Shown piece by piece: positions 16,074 to 23,921 of a stretch of 64,000 bases of DNA. Location: positions 124,001 to 188,000 of the forward strand of contig NZ_SOZH01000011.1 of assembly GCF_004519295.1 (NCBI RefSeq), written 5' to 3'. The notes beneath the pieces were generated by a model. It was not told the DNA's origin. It was given only the letters and a program-made list of their open reading frames with translations, and did no database searches. Numbering within the stretch: position 1 is the stretch's first letter; each line of letters opens with the position of its first letter. The translations under genes and the position numbers were made by a program. This stretch comes from Cellulosimicrobium funkei. Its GTDB lineage: Bacteria > Actinomycetota > Actinomycetes > Actinomycetales > Cellulomonadaceae.

Positions 16074-18812
16074 TCAGAGCCGCGGGTCGACCGGTTCCGA
16101 CTCCAGCGCCAGCACCGCGAACACCGGTTCGTGGACGCGCCACGTCGGCTCGCCGCGCGCGACCCGGTCCAGCGCCTCCAGACCGAGCGCGTACTCCCGC
16201 AGCGCGAGCGAGCGCTTGCGTCCCAGCGACCGCTCGCGGAGGCGCTCGAGGTTGCGCTCCTCGGTGTACTCGGGTCCGTAGATGATGCGCAGGTACTCAC
16301 GGCCGCGGACCTTGAGGCCGGGCTGGACGAGCCCGCCGCCCTTGCCCGGCGCCCCCTGCCGCCGCACGAGGTTGGCGAGCGGCTTGACGACCATCCCCTC
16401 TCCCCCGGCTGCCGTCAGCTCCTCCCACCACGCCGTGCCCTCGGCGCGCGACGCCTCGTCGGCGAGGTCCACGACCACGCGCCGCGTCGCCCGGAACAGC
16501 GCCGGGTCCGCGGCGACGAGCGCGTCAGCGACGCCGAGGTGCCACAGGTGGTCACGGTCGGCGTGCGTCGCTCCGGTGACCTCCGGCGAGCCCGGTCGCC
16601 CGGCCGTCCCGCTCGCGAGCACCTGGAACGGGGCGACCTGGACGCCGTGCAGCGGATCGGCGCCGCCGCCCCCACCGTCGCCGACCGCGCCCGTGTCCCA
16701 GCGGTAGCGCCGGTACGCCTCGACGAAGAGCTCGGCGCCGGTCGCGCGCCGCGCCGTCCGACGGCGCAGCTCGCCCACGTCGACGCCCCGCGCCTCCGCC
16801 GCGGCGAGAGCCGCGAGCGCCGCGGGCATGACGGCGCGCGCGGCCGCGCCGACGCTCGCGTACTGGTCGCGCAGGAGCTGGTCGGCCTTGAGCGACCACG
16901 GCAGGACCTCGGCGTCGAGCAGGACCCAGTCGGCACCGAGCGCGTCCCACGTCCCGGCCGCGTCGAAGGCCGCGGCGACCCGCGCGAGGAGGAGCTCCGT
17001 CGTCGGGCCGTCGAGGAACGACCGGCCGGTGCGGGTGTGGACGGCCCCGGGCGCCTCGATGCCGAACCGCTCCGCGACGACGCGGGAGCCGCCCGGCCCC
17101 GAGTCGCGCGCGACGAGCAGGACGGCGCGCGACCCCATGTGCTTCTCCTCGCACACCACGCGGTCGACGCCGTCGCGCGCGTACGCGGCGAACGCGCCGT
17201 CGGGGTGCTCGAGCAGCCCGGGCAGCGTCGAGGTCGCGACCGGGCTCATCGTCGGCGGCAGGTGGAGCAGCAGGCGCGGGTCGACGGCGAACCGGCTCAT
17301 CACCTCGAGCGCCCCCGCCGCCTGCTCCTCGCCCACGGTCACGCGCCCGTGCGTCGCCGTCTCGACGCCGCGGCGGCCGAGCACGTCCGTGACGCTCAGC
17401 AAGTCGTCCGCGCGCGCGGACGATCCGGGACCGGTCGCGCCATCGGGCAGGAAGGGGCGCGCGGGCGCGTAGTACTCGCGCGCGGCGGGCACCTGCACGA
17501 CCTCCTTCTCGGGATAGCGCAGCGCGGACAGCTTCCCGCCGAAGACGCACCCGGTGTCGAGGCACATCGTGCCGTTGACCCACTCGACCTCGGGCGTCGG
17601 CGTGTGCCCGTAGAGGACCATGGCGCGTCCGCGGTAGTCGTCGGCCCACGGGTAGCGCACGGGCAGGCCGAACTCGTCCGTCTCGCCGGTCGTGTCGCCG
17701 TACAGCGCGAAGCTGCGCACGCGGCCCGACGCGCGGCCCTGGTAGGACTCCTTGAGCCCGGCGTGCGCGACCACGAGGCGGCCGTCGTCGAGCACGAGGT
17801 GGGACACGAGGTCGCGGCAGAAGGCCTCGGCCCCGCGCCGGAACTCCTCGGGCTCCGCGGCGAGCTGGGCGAGCGTCGTCTCGAGGCCGTGGGAGACCTT
17901 CACGTCGCGCCCGCCGAGCGCGCGCACGAGCTTGTGCTCGTGGTTGCCCGGCACCGCGAGCGCGTGCCCCGCACGGACCATGCCCATCGCGAGCCGCAGC
18001 ACCCCCGGGGAGTCGGGCCCGCGGTCGACGAGGTCGCCGAGGAAGATCGCGCGCCGGCCCTCGGGGTGCACGGCGTCGACGGGCCGGCCGGCGTCGTCAC
18101 GCACGACGGCGTAGCCCAGCACCCCGAGCAGCGCCACCAGCTCGTCGAGGCAGCCGTGGACGTCGCCGATCGCGTCGAACGGACCGTGCTCGTCGCGACG
18201 GTCGGTGAGCAGGGGCGTGCGCACGACCTGGGCCGCTGCCACCTCGTCCTCGCCGCGCAGCACGTGCACGGTGCGGAAGCCCTCGCGCTGGAGGCTCTTC
18301 AGCGACGACCGCAGCGCCGCGCGCTGGCGCTTGACGACGTGCGCGCCGAACCCGCGGTCCGGGCGCGCCGCGTTCCGCTCCACCGCCACCTTCTCCGGCA
18401 CGTCGAGGACGATCGCGACGGGCAGGACGTCGTGCGCGCGGGCGAGCGCGACGAGAGACCCGCGGGCCTCGCGCTGCACGTTCGTCGCGTCGACGACCGT
18501 GAGCAGGTTCGCCTCCAGCCGCTTGGACACGATGGTCTCCAGGACCTCGAACGCCGCGCGCGTGGCCGCCTGGTCGTTCTCGTCGTTCGACACGAGCCCG
18601 CGGCACACGTCCGACGACACCGTCTCGTACGGCCCGAAGTGCTCGCGCGCGAAGGTCGACTTCCCCGAGCCGGACACGCCGACGAGCACCACGAGGCTCG
18701 ACGCAGGCACGCGCAGCTCGCGCGTCGTGCTCGGGGTCGAGGTCGAGGTCGGGGTCGGGGTCGGCGTCGCGCCCGAGGTCGGGCTCGCGCTCTCGGTCGC
18801 CTGCCCGGTCAT
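16074..18812 (-). CDS. pnkp: Bacterial polynucleotide kinase-phosphatase-ligase Pnkp
   Basis: A 912-residue three-domain RNA end-healing enzyme. The kinase P-loop GVSGSGKST (about residues 45-53) adds 5' phosphates. The central metallophosphoesterase with GDVHGC, GDLVDRG and GNHEHK removes 2',3'-cyclic or 3' phosphates. The C-terminal adenylyltransferase/ligase-like domain has EEKHMGSRA (KxxG-type motif) and EGMVVKPL. In the established Pnkp-Hen1 system it repairs ribotoxin-cleaved RNA with Hen1. It starts at 18810-18812 and overlaps the hen1 stop by four bases. The N-terminus holds a Thr-Pro run from hexamer repeats near 18729-18770. Confidence 0.95.
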   Translation of the reverse strand: MTGQATESASPTSGATPTPTPTSTSTPSTTRELRVPASSLVVLVGVSGSGKSTFAREHFGPYETVSSDVCRGLVSNDENDQAATRAAFEVLETIVSKRLEANLLTVVDATNVQREARGSLVALARAHDVLPVAIVLDVPEKVAVERNAARPDRGFGAHVVKRQRAALRSSLKSLQREGFRTVHVLRGEDEVAAAQVVRTPLLTDRRDEHGPFDAIGDVHGCLDELVALLGVLGYAVVRDDAGRPVDAVHPEGRRAIFLGDLVDRGPDSPGVLRLAMGMVRAGHALAVPGNHEHKLVRALGGRDVKVSHGLETTLAQLAAEPEEFRRGAEAFCRDLVSHLVLDDGRLVVAHAGLKESYQGRASGRVRSFALYGDTTGETDEFGLPVRYPWADDYRGRAMVLYGHTPTPEVEWVNGTMCLDTGCVFGGKLSALRYPEKEVVQVPAAREYYAPARPFLPDGATGPGSSARADDLLSVTDVLGRRGVETATHGRVTVGEEQAAGALEVMSRFAVDPRLLLHLPPTMSPVATSTLPGLLEHPDGAFAAYARDGVDRVVCEEKHMGSRAVLLVARDSGPGGSRVVAERFGIEAPGAVHTRTGRSFLDGPTTELLLARVAAAFDAAGTWDALGADWVLLDAEVLPWSLKADQLLRDQYASVGAAARAVMPAALAALAAAEARGVDVGELRRRTARRATGAELFVEAYRRYRWDTGAVGDGGGGGADPLHGVQVAPFQVLASGTAGRPGSPEVTGATHADRDHLWHLGVADALVAADPALFRATRRVVVDLADEASRAEGTAWWEELTAAGGEGMVVKPLANLVRRQGAPGKGGGLVQPGLKVRGREYLRIIYGPEYTEERNLERLRERSLGRKRSLALREYALGLEALDRVARGEPTWRVHEPVFAVLALESEPVDPRL

Positions 18813-20389
18813 CGGGTCTCCTCCGTGGTCCGTGCCGCGGCCGGGGCCGGCGCGACGTCGGGCGACGCCGCGTCCCCGACGAGGGTCAGCACCGCCATCT
18901 GGGTGGGCGCCCCGACGTCGGGGGCGAGCGGGCCGACGTCGCGCAGCTCGACCGCGTACCCGTAGCGCTCCCCCGCGGCGGCCGCCCACGCGCGCAGCTC
19001 CGCGCGCGTCCACTCGAACCGGTGGTCGGGGTGGCGCACGAGCGCGCCCCCGGGCCCGTCCAGCAGGTTCGGGTAGTGGACGTTGTACTCGGCGTTCGGC
19101 GTCGTCACGACGACGGTCCGCGGCCGGGCGTGGCCCAGCACCGCGGCCGTGAGCGCGTCGAGGCGCGACGGGTCGACGTGCTCGACGACCTCCATGAGCA
19201 CCGCGGCGTCGAACCCCGCCACCCGGTCGTCCACGTACGTGAGCGACGACTGCACGAGCCGCACCCGCTCCCGCTCGGCGTCGCTCGCCTCGTGCAGGCG
19301 CAGGCGCACCGCCGCCCGCTCGAGCTCGCGCGCCGACACGTCGGTCCCGAGCACGCGCGTGAAGGTCCGGTCCGCGGCGAGGCGACGCAGGAGCGCGCCC
19401 TCTCCGCACCCGAGGTCGACGACGGTCCGTGCCCCGGCGTCGTGCAGGGCCGCGAGCACCGCGTCGGCCCGCTGCCGAGCGAGCGGCGGCTCCGGCGTGT
19501 CCTCGGCGTCGCCCGCCGTGACGACGCCGGTCCCCGTCAGGGCGACCTGCGGGCCCACGTCGGACGACGCGACGGCGCCGGCCGGCGTGCCGGCGGCGGG
19601 TGCGGCGTCCTCCTCGGGGACGTCCCCGTCGAGCGCGGTGAGACGCGCGGTGGCGTCCTCGACGTAGCGGCGCTGGTGCGCGAGGTAGCGGCGCAGGATC
19701 TGCGCACGCTCCGGGTGGTCCGCGAGCCAGCCGCCGCCTGCGCGCACGAGCTTGTCCACCTCGTCGGTCGAGACCCAGTAGTGCTTCGCGTCGTCGAGCA
19801 CGGGCAGCAGCACGTAGAGCTGCGCGAGCGCGTCCGCGAGCCGGCGGGTACCGCGCAGGCGCAGGTCGACGTGGCGCGACGCGCCCCACGACGGCACCGT
19901 CGGGTCGAGCGGCTCCGCCGTCGCCGTGACGCTCCACCCCAGCGGCTCGAACAGCCGGCGCGCGAGGTCCGCGCCGCCCCGGCACGGCAGGGACGGCACG
20001 TGCACGTCGAGCGGGATCGGTGCGTCTGCGAGCGCCGGTCGTGCGTCGCACCGGCCGCTCATCGCCGTCGCGAACACCTTGCCGAGCGCGACCGCGACCA
20101 TCGACGACGCGGCGTACGGGCGGTCGTTCACGTACTGCGCGAGCGCGAACGCGTCGCCGCCGCCGAACCGCTTGTTCCGCACGATCCCCACCGGGTCGAC
20201 CTCGAGCAGGAGCGCGGCCTCGCACCGCTGCGCCGTCGCCTCGGGGTAGAAGACGTGCGCGCGGCCGACGGGCAGGTCGAACACCTGCGCCCGGTCCGGG
20301 TGCTTGTGCAGCAGGAAGCCGAGGTCGGTGGCGTCGTCGAGCGTCCCGGGGGACGCCGTCGCGGCGAGGGTCACGAGCATGGCCGCCAT
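18809..20389 (-). CDS. hen1: 3'-terminal RNA ribose 2'-O-methyltransferase Hen1
   Basis: A 526-residue bacterial Hen1. The N-terminal half (LLHKHPDRAQVFDLPVGRAHVFYPEA shortened to HKHPDRAQVF and HVFYPEA) is the Hen1-specific domain; the C-terminal half is an SAM-dependent methyltransferase with VVDLGCGEGALLRRL and the metal-binding EVVEHVD...H set (EVVEHVDPSRL, ...ATPNAEYN region). It methylates the 2'-OH at the repair junction so that the same ribotoxin cannot cut again. ATGs at 20387-20389 and 20378-20380 are both possible; the first has GGTGG just upstream. Confidence 0.94.
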   Translation of the reverse strand: MAAMLVTLAATASPGTLDDATDLGFLLHKHPDRAQVFDLPVGRAHVFYPEATAQRCEAALLLEVDPVGIVRNKRFGGGDAFALAQYVNDRPYAASSMVAVALGKVFATAMSGRCDARPALADAPIPLDVHVPSLPCRGGADLARRLFEPLGWSVTATAEPLDPTVPSWGASRHVDLRLRGTRRLADALAQLYVLLPVLDDAKHYWVSTDEVDKLVRAGGGWLADHPERAQILRRYLAHQRRYVEDATARLTALDGDVPEEDAAPAAGTPAGAVASSDVGPQVALTGTGVVTAGDAEDTPEPPLARQRADAVLAALHDAGARTVVDLGCGEGALLRRLAADRTFTRVLGTDVSARELERAAVRLRLHEASDAERERVRLVQSSLTYVDDRVAGFDAAVLMEVVEHVDPSRLDALTAAVLGHARPRTVVVTTPNAEYNVHYPNLLDGPGGALVRHPDHRFEWTRAELRAWAAAAGERYGYAVELRDVGPLAPDVGAPTQMAVLTLVGDAASPDVAPAPAAARTTEETR

Positions 20390-20422
20390 GGTGCCACCCG
20401 GCGGGGCCCACGGCACCGGGTT

Positions 20423-20456
20423 TGTGGACGACCGTCGGGGCTGTGGACGGCCGTCG
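20423..20456. repeat. Two 15-bp direct repeats before hen1
   Basis: TGTGGACGACCGTCG (20423-20437) and TGTGGACGGCCGTCG (20442-20456) differ at one base and are 19 bp apart. They lie 34-67 bp upstream of the hen1 start, in the only gap ahead of the RNA-repair pair, so they are a candidate regulator site. Chance in GC-rich DNA cannot be excluded. Confidence 0.5.
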
Positions 20457-20570
20457 TCTCACCCGCCCCAGCCGTCGACGCGGGGCCACCACGGGTCTAC
20501 CGTCGAAGCACGGGCGCCGCTGCCGACGGCACGCGCCCGGCCACCGTCGGACGAGAGGCCGCCCCGGGGC

Positions 20571-21032
20571 TCACGCCCCGCCGGCGGCCGCCGCGTCCCA
20601 CACCACGACGTCGCCCGCCCGGACCATGCCGGACGACAGCAGACGGCACACGACGCCGCCGCGCGCGTGCATCGCGCGCATCGCGCCGGGCGCGATCCAG
20701 TCGTCGAGCAGGCGGCACGGCGCGGCGATCCGGAGCACCTGGAGCTCGACGTCCCCGATCCGCAGGAACGAGCCCGGCTTCGTGGGCAGGTCGCCGTGGG
20801 TGAGCGTGACGTTGCGCCGGGTGAGACCGGGGTCGATCTCCTGCCCGAGCTCCGCGGAGGCGGCGGCCAGGTCGGTGAGCGTCTGGATCGTCACGTGGCG
20901 GTGCTTCGACCCGTGGTACCGGTCGCCGACGAGGCCCTTGCCCTCCTCGGCCTCGACCGACGCGACGACCCGCGTCGGCAGCCGACGGGCCTTCGCGACG
21001 TGGATCGCGTGCACGCGAGGCTGGTCCGGCAT
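20571..21032 (-). CDS. MOSC-domain protein
   Basis: A 153-residue stand-alone MOSC protein. The beta-barrel pattern is visible (GKGLVGDRYHGSKHRHVTIQTL, LTRRNVTLTHGDL, PCRLLDDWIAPGAMRAMHARGGVVCRLLSSG in its parts GDRYHG and PCRLLD), with the conserved cysteine of molybdenum-cofactor sulfurase C-terminal domains. Such proteins are predicted to bind Moco sulfur or detoxify N-hydroxylated compounds. The start MPDQPRVHAIHVAK is at 21030-21032. It is divergent from a TetR gene. Confidence 0.9.
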   Translation of the reverse strand: MPDQPRVHAIHVAKARRLPTRVVASVEAEEGKGLVGDRYHGSKHRHVTIQTLTDLAAASAELGQEIDPGLTRRNVTLTHGDLPTKPGSFLRIGDVELQVLRIAAPCRLLDDWIAPGAMRAMHARGGVVCRLLSSGMVRAGDVVVWDAAAAGGA

Positions 21033-21093
21033 GGCCCCAGCCTCGCACCCGGCGCCGCCCGGGGGCCACCGCCCCCGGGCCGGGCGAGCGCCG

Positions 21094-21107
21094 GGTACCG
21101 GTGTACC
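21094..21107. promoter_or_regulatory. GGTAC-N4-GTACC palindrome over the TetR promoter
   Basis: A 14-bp palindrome, GGTAC-CGGT-GTACC, overlaps the TACCGT hexamer (21104-21109) that lies 7 nt before the TetR ATG. It sits between the divergent MOSC and TetR genes and is a candidate autoregulatory operator. Confidence 0.6.
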
Positions 21108-21116
21108 GTCCGGTGC

Positions 21117-21875
21117 ATGACCGACGTCCGCAGCCGCACCCATGCCCAGGCCGTCGACGCAGCGATCGAGCTCTTCACCCGCAAGGGGTACGAGCAGACG
21201 ACCGTCGAGGAGATCGCCGACGCCGCCCAGGTCAGCCGCGCCACCTTCTTCCGCCGCTACGGGTCCAAGGAGGACGTGGTCTTCGCGGACCACGAGCTCC
21301 TGCTCGACGAGGTCGTCGTCATGCTCGCCGCGACGCGGCCCGTGCCCGACGCCGAGGGGCACCTCACGCCCGACCCGACGGTCGACCCGTACCTCGAGGT
21401 GTGCCGCGCGGCGCGGCTGGTGTTCGACCACCACGTCGGTCAGCGCGAGACGTCCCTGGCCCGCTGGCAGCTCCTCCAGCAGGTGCCGGCGCTGCGCGAC
21501 CGCGAGCTCGTCACGACCCACCGCTACGAGCGCGCGTTCACCGCGTACCTGCGCGACGCGCTCCCGCCGGACGAGCGCCGCTCGACGGCGTCCATCGCGT
21601 TCGCGGCGTCCGTCGTCGCGGTGCACAACGCGCTCCTGCGCCGGTGGCTGCGCTCCCCCGAGCAGGACCTGCGCCCCCAGCTCGAGGAGGCGTTCGCGGA
21701 CCTGCGCCGCGCCGCCGTCGGCCGGTACGCCGCGCCGGACGGCGCCGCCCGGGAGCGCAGCGGGGACGGCGTGCCCGCGGCGCGCCGCGTCGTCGTGACC
21801 GTGGTGGACGCGGACGCGGACGCGCAGGCCGTCGCGGACGACGTCGCGCGCGCCGTCCGCGACGCCCTCGCCTGA
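21117..21875 (+). CDS. TetR-family transcriptional regulator
   Basis: A 252-residue TetR regulator with the DNA-binding domain at residues 5-55 (AQAVDAAIELFTRKGYEQTTVEEIADAAQVSRATFFRRYGSK, in its HTH core TVEEIADAAQVSRATFFRRY). The C-terminal 50 residues are longer than usual and Asp/Ala-rich (VVDADADAQAVADDVARAV). TACCGT 7 nt upstream of ATG 21117 predicts leaderless expression. Ligand and regulon are unknown; the divergent MOSC gene is a candidate target. Confidence 0.9.
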   Translation: MTDVRSRTHAQAVDAAIELFTRKGYEQTTVEEIADAAQVSRATFFRRYGSKEDVVFADHELLLDEVVVMLAATRPVPDAEGHLTPDPTVDPYLEVCRAARLVFDHHVGQRETSLARWQLLQQVPALRDRELVTTHRYERAFTAYLRDALPPDERRSTASIAFAASVVAVHNALLRRWLRSPEQDLRPQLEEAFADLRRAAVGRYAAPDGAARERSGDGVPAARRVVVTVVDADADAQAVADDVARAVRDALA

Positions 21876-21891
21876 CCCCTCCCACCCCGCC

Positions 21892-21955
21892 CCGCCGAAC
21901 AGGTGGTCCTGGTCCGTCTGCGCCTGCGGACGGACCAGGACCACCTGCTCGGCGG
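21892..21955 (+). terminator. Very long hairpin after the TetR gene
   Basis: A perfect 19-bp stem (21900-21918 with 21929-21947, 10-nt loop) is extended by seven further pairs after one mismatch (21892-21898 with 21949-21955). It starts 17 nt after the stop codon. There is no T-tract, but the stem is far longer than most terminators here. Confidence 0.8.
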
Positions 21956-22060
21956 CGCAAGATCGCATCGTGTTCCAGTCCGTGGGACGGTGCGGTGCGA
22001 GTCCCGTGCCCGGGGAATGCGCGAGTAGCATCGGCGGTTGCAGAACGCAGTACGCACGAA

Positions 22061-22180
22061 CGTGCTCCGGGGTCGGTGCAATTCCGAGCCGGCGGTGACA
22101 GTCCGCGACCCGCGCCCACGCGCGGTTGACCTGGTGGAACTCCAGGACCGACGGTGACAGTCCGGATGGGAGGAAGCACG
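22061..22180 (+). promoter_or_regulatory. FMN riboswitch (RFN element)
   Basis: The element carries the conserved RFN segments in order: closing helix CGTGCT/AGCACG (22061-22066 with 22175-22180), GGGGTCGGTGCAATTCCGA, CCGGCGGTGACAGTCCGCGA, the variable CGCGCCCACGCGCG arm, TGGTGGAACTCCAGGACCGA and CGGTGACAGTCCGGATGGGA followed by GGAAGCACG. It is 150 nt ahead of pnuX, so FMN abundance should switch off riboflavin uptake. The gap 22181-22332 holds several small hairpins that could form the expression platform. Confidence 0.96.
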
Positions 22181-22332
22181 TGCGGCGCGGCCGTCCTCGG
22201 CCGGGCTCTCGCGAGCCCGCGCGACGGGGCGCGGTCTCGCCGTGGTGAGCGACGCCGTCGGGCCCTCGTGGCCCGTCCCCGCCGCCCGCCCTCACCCCGG
22301 AGCGCTCGTGCCCGGGAGGACGAGGACATCCG

Positions 22333-23043
22333 ATGGACCTGATCCACGCGCTGTTCGACGCGCAGCTGACGATCGGCGACCAGCACCTGCTGTGGCGCGA
22401 GATCGTGGGCAACGGGTTCGGCCTGGCGTCGGCGCTGGGCGGCATGCGGCGCAAGGTGTGGGCGTGGCCGGTGGGCATCGTCGGCAACCTGCTGCTGCTC
22501 ACGGTGTTCCTCGGCGCGGTGTTCGCGACGCCCAACCCGGTCAACCTGCTCGGCCAGGCGGGCCGCCAGGTGATGTTCGTCGTCGTGTCGGTCTACGGGT
22601 GGGTGCAGTGGCGCAAGACCCAGGCGCGGCTCGGTGACGCCGACGCGGACAGCCACGGCGTCGCCGTCGTGCCGCGCTGGGCGTCGTGGCGCCAGCGCGT
22701 GTTCCTCGTCGTCGCGCTCGTCGGCGGCACGGCCCTCCTGACCCCCGTGTTCCGCGCGCTCGAGTCGTACGAGCCCGTCTGGGCCGACGCGTGGATCTTC
22801 ATGGGCTCGCTGCTCGCGACGTACGGCATGGCGAAGGGCTGGGTCGAGTTCTGGCTCATCTGGGTCGCCGTGGACGTCGTGGGCGTGCCCCTGCTGATCT
22901 CGGCCGGCTTCTACGCGTCCGCGTTCATGTACGTGTTCTACGGCGCGTTCACGCTCGTCGGGTTCTTCGTGTGGTGGCGCGTCAACCGCCGCGCGGCCGC
23001 CGCAGCCGAGGCGGACGCCGCGGCGGCGGGCGCACCCGCCTGA
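22333..23043 (+). CDS. pnuX: PnuC-family riboflavin transporter PnuX/RibM
   Basis: A 236-residue membrane protein of the PnuC family: seven hydrophobic helices, with family segments NGFGLASALGGMRRKVWAWP (core GLASALGGMRRKVWAWP) and WPVGIVGNLLLL, YGWVQW, and SLLATYGMAKGWVEFWLIW. In actinobacteria PnuC proteins that follow an FMN riboswitch are riboflavin importers (PnuX in Corynebacterium, RibM in Streptomyces), and that arrangement is exactly present here. The ATG at 22333 has GAGGA about 10 nt upstream. It sits alone, with no riboflavin synthesis gene beside it. Confidence 0.92.
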   Translation: MDLIHALFDAQLTIGDQHLLWREIVGNGFGLASALGGMRRKVWAWPVGIVGNLLLLTVFLGAVFATPNPVNLLGQAGRQVMFVVVSVYGWVQWRKTQARLGDADADSHGVAVVPRWASWRQRVFLVVALVGGTALLTPVFRALESYEPVWADAWIFMGSLLATYGMAKGWVEFWLIWVAVDVVGVPLLISAGFYASAFMYVFYGAFTLVGFFVWWRVNRRAAAAAEADAAAAGAPA

Positions 23044-23080
23044 CCGCCGGCTCCCGTCCGGTCGCCGCCGTGGCCGCGGG

Positions 23081-23749
23081 TCAGTCGTCGAACAGCATCC
23101 TGTCCGACGGCGCCACGCGGCTCGCGCGCAGCGTCGGGTCCGCGCACACCGCCCGGGCGAGCGCGTCGCTCCCACCCACGTAGGTCGCCGCGGCGTCGAT
23201 CTCCGTCCCGACGAACCACGACCGGTCCGCCGGCCACCACAGGTTCGGCGGCTGGTGGTCACGGAACGCGCCGACGTCGCCGAGGGTCCCCGTCCACAGG
23301 TGGTACTCGCGGTGCGGAAGCTCGAGCATCGGGGCGGCCGGGCGCTCGACGAGCGTGGGAGCGATGTGGTCCCACGCCTCGTCGAGCGCCCGCTCGATCT
23401 CCTCGGGGGTCGACCGCGGCTCGTCCTCGGGCCACCCGACGAACGGCGCTACGCCGGAGGTCGTGCGCGGGTCGGTCCCGTGGTCGTAGAAGAAGGCGTG
23501 CCCCGTCCACAGGCCGAGGTGGACGGGCTGGTCCCCCGTGAACGGCCCGAGGACCGCCGCCAGGGCGTCGGCCCGCGTCGCCAGGGTGCCGTCGTCGTCG
23601 CAGGACGGGTGCGGGACGCACGCGTACGCCGCGTACCCGCGCGGGACCGTGCCGTCGACGCGCGGGCCGAACTCCCCGAGCCGCCCGGCGATCCACTCGC
23701 CCGCGGAGGCGTCGTCGTCCCAGGCCACCCGGCCGGTCGTCGTCGTCAC
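23081..23749 (-). CDS. Hypothetical protein, 222 aa
   Basis: A 222-residue soluble protein I do not recognise, rich in Trp, His and Asp (GLWTGHAFFYDHG, YHLWTGTLGDVGAFRD, NLWWPADRSWFVGTEIDAAATYVGG, given by parts). The pattern of a Trp-rich sequence that ends on a tight GTEIDAAATYVGG-like loop is seen in a family of actinobacterial proteins of unknown function. Start GTG at 23747-23749. No signal peptide or membrane helix. Confidence 0.75.
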   Translation of the reverse strand: MTTTTGRVAWDDDASAGEWIAGRLGEFGPRVDGTVPRGYAAYACVPHPSCDDDGTLATRADALAAVLGPFTGDQPVHLGLWTGHAFFYDHGTDPRTTSGVAPFVGWPEDEPRSTPEEIERALDEAWDHIAPTLVERPAAPMLELPHREYHLWTGTLGDVGAFRDHQPPNLWWPADRSWFVGTEIDAAATYVGGSDALARAVCADPTLRASRVAPSDRMLFDD

Positions 23750-23791
23750 GCAGGCACCCTACGACGGAGGCGCCCACCTCCCGCCGATACG

Positions 23792-23829
23792 CCGTCTCGA
23801 TTGACTGAGACGGGGTATCGCTGCACTAT
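23792..23829 (+). promoter_or_regulatory. Promoter with overlapping inverted repeat, before the acyl-CoA dehydrogenase
   Basis: TTGACT (23801-23806) and CACTAT (23824-23829) are 17 bp apart, a good housekeeping promoter. The inverted repeat CCGTCTC-N8-GAGACGG (23792-23813) brackets the -35 box, so a repressor bound there would block initiation. The transcript would have a 90-nt leader before the ATG at 23922. Confidence 0.7.
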
Positions 23830-23921
23830 GGGAGGGACCGCCGCCGACGCCGGGCCCGCACCCCGGGCAACCGCGTCGAGGACGGTCGACCGACCGCAGC
23901 CGCCCTCCCAGGGGAGCACCG

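Noticed and set aside
16131-18965. 944-codon open frame opposite pnkp
   Set aside because: Antisense to the well-supported Pnkp gene; composition Arg/Ala/His/Val-rich and no motif.
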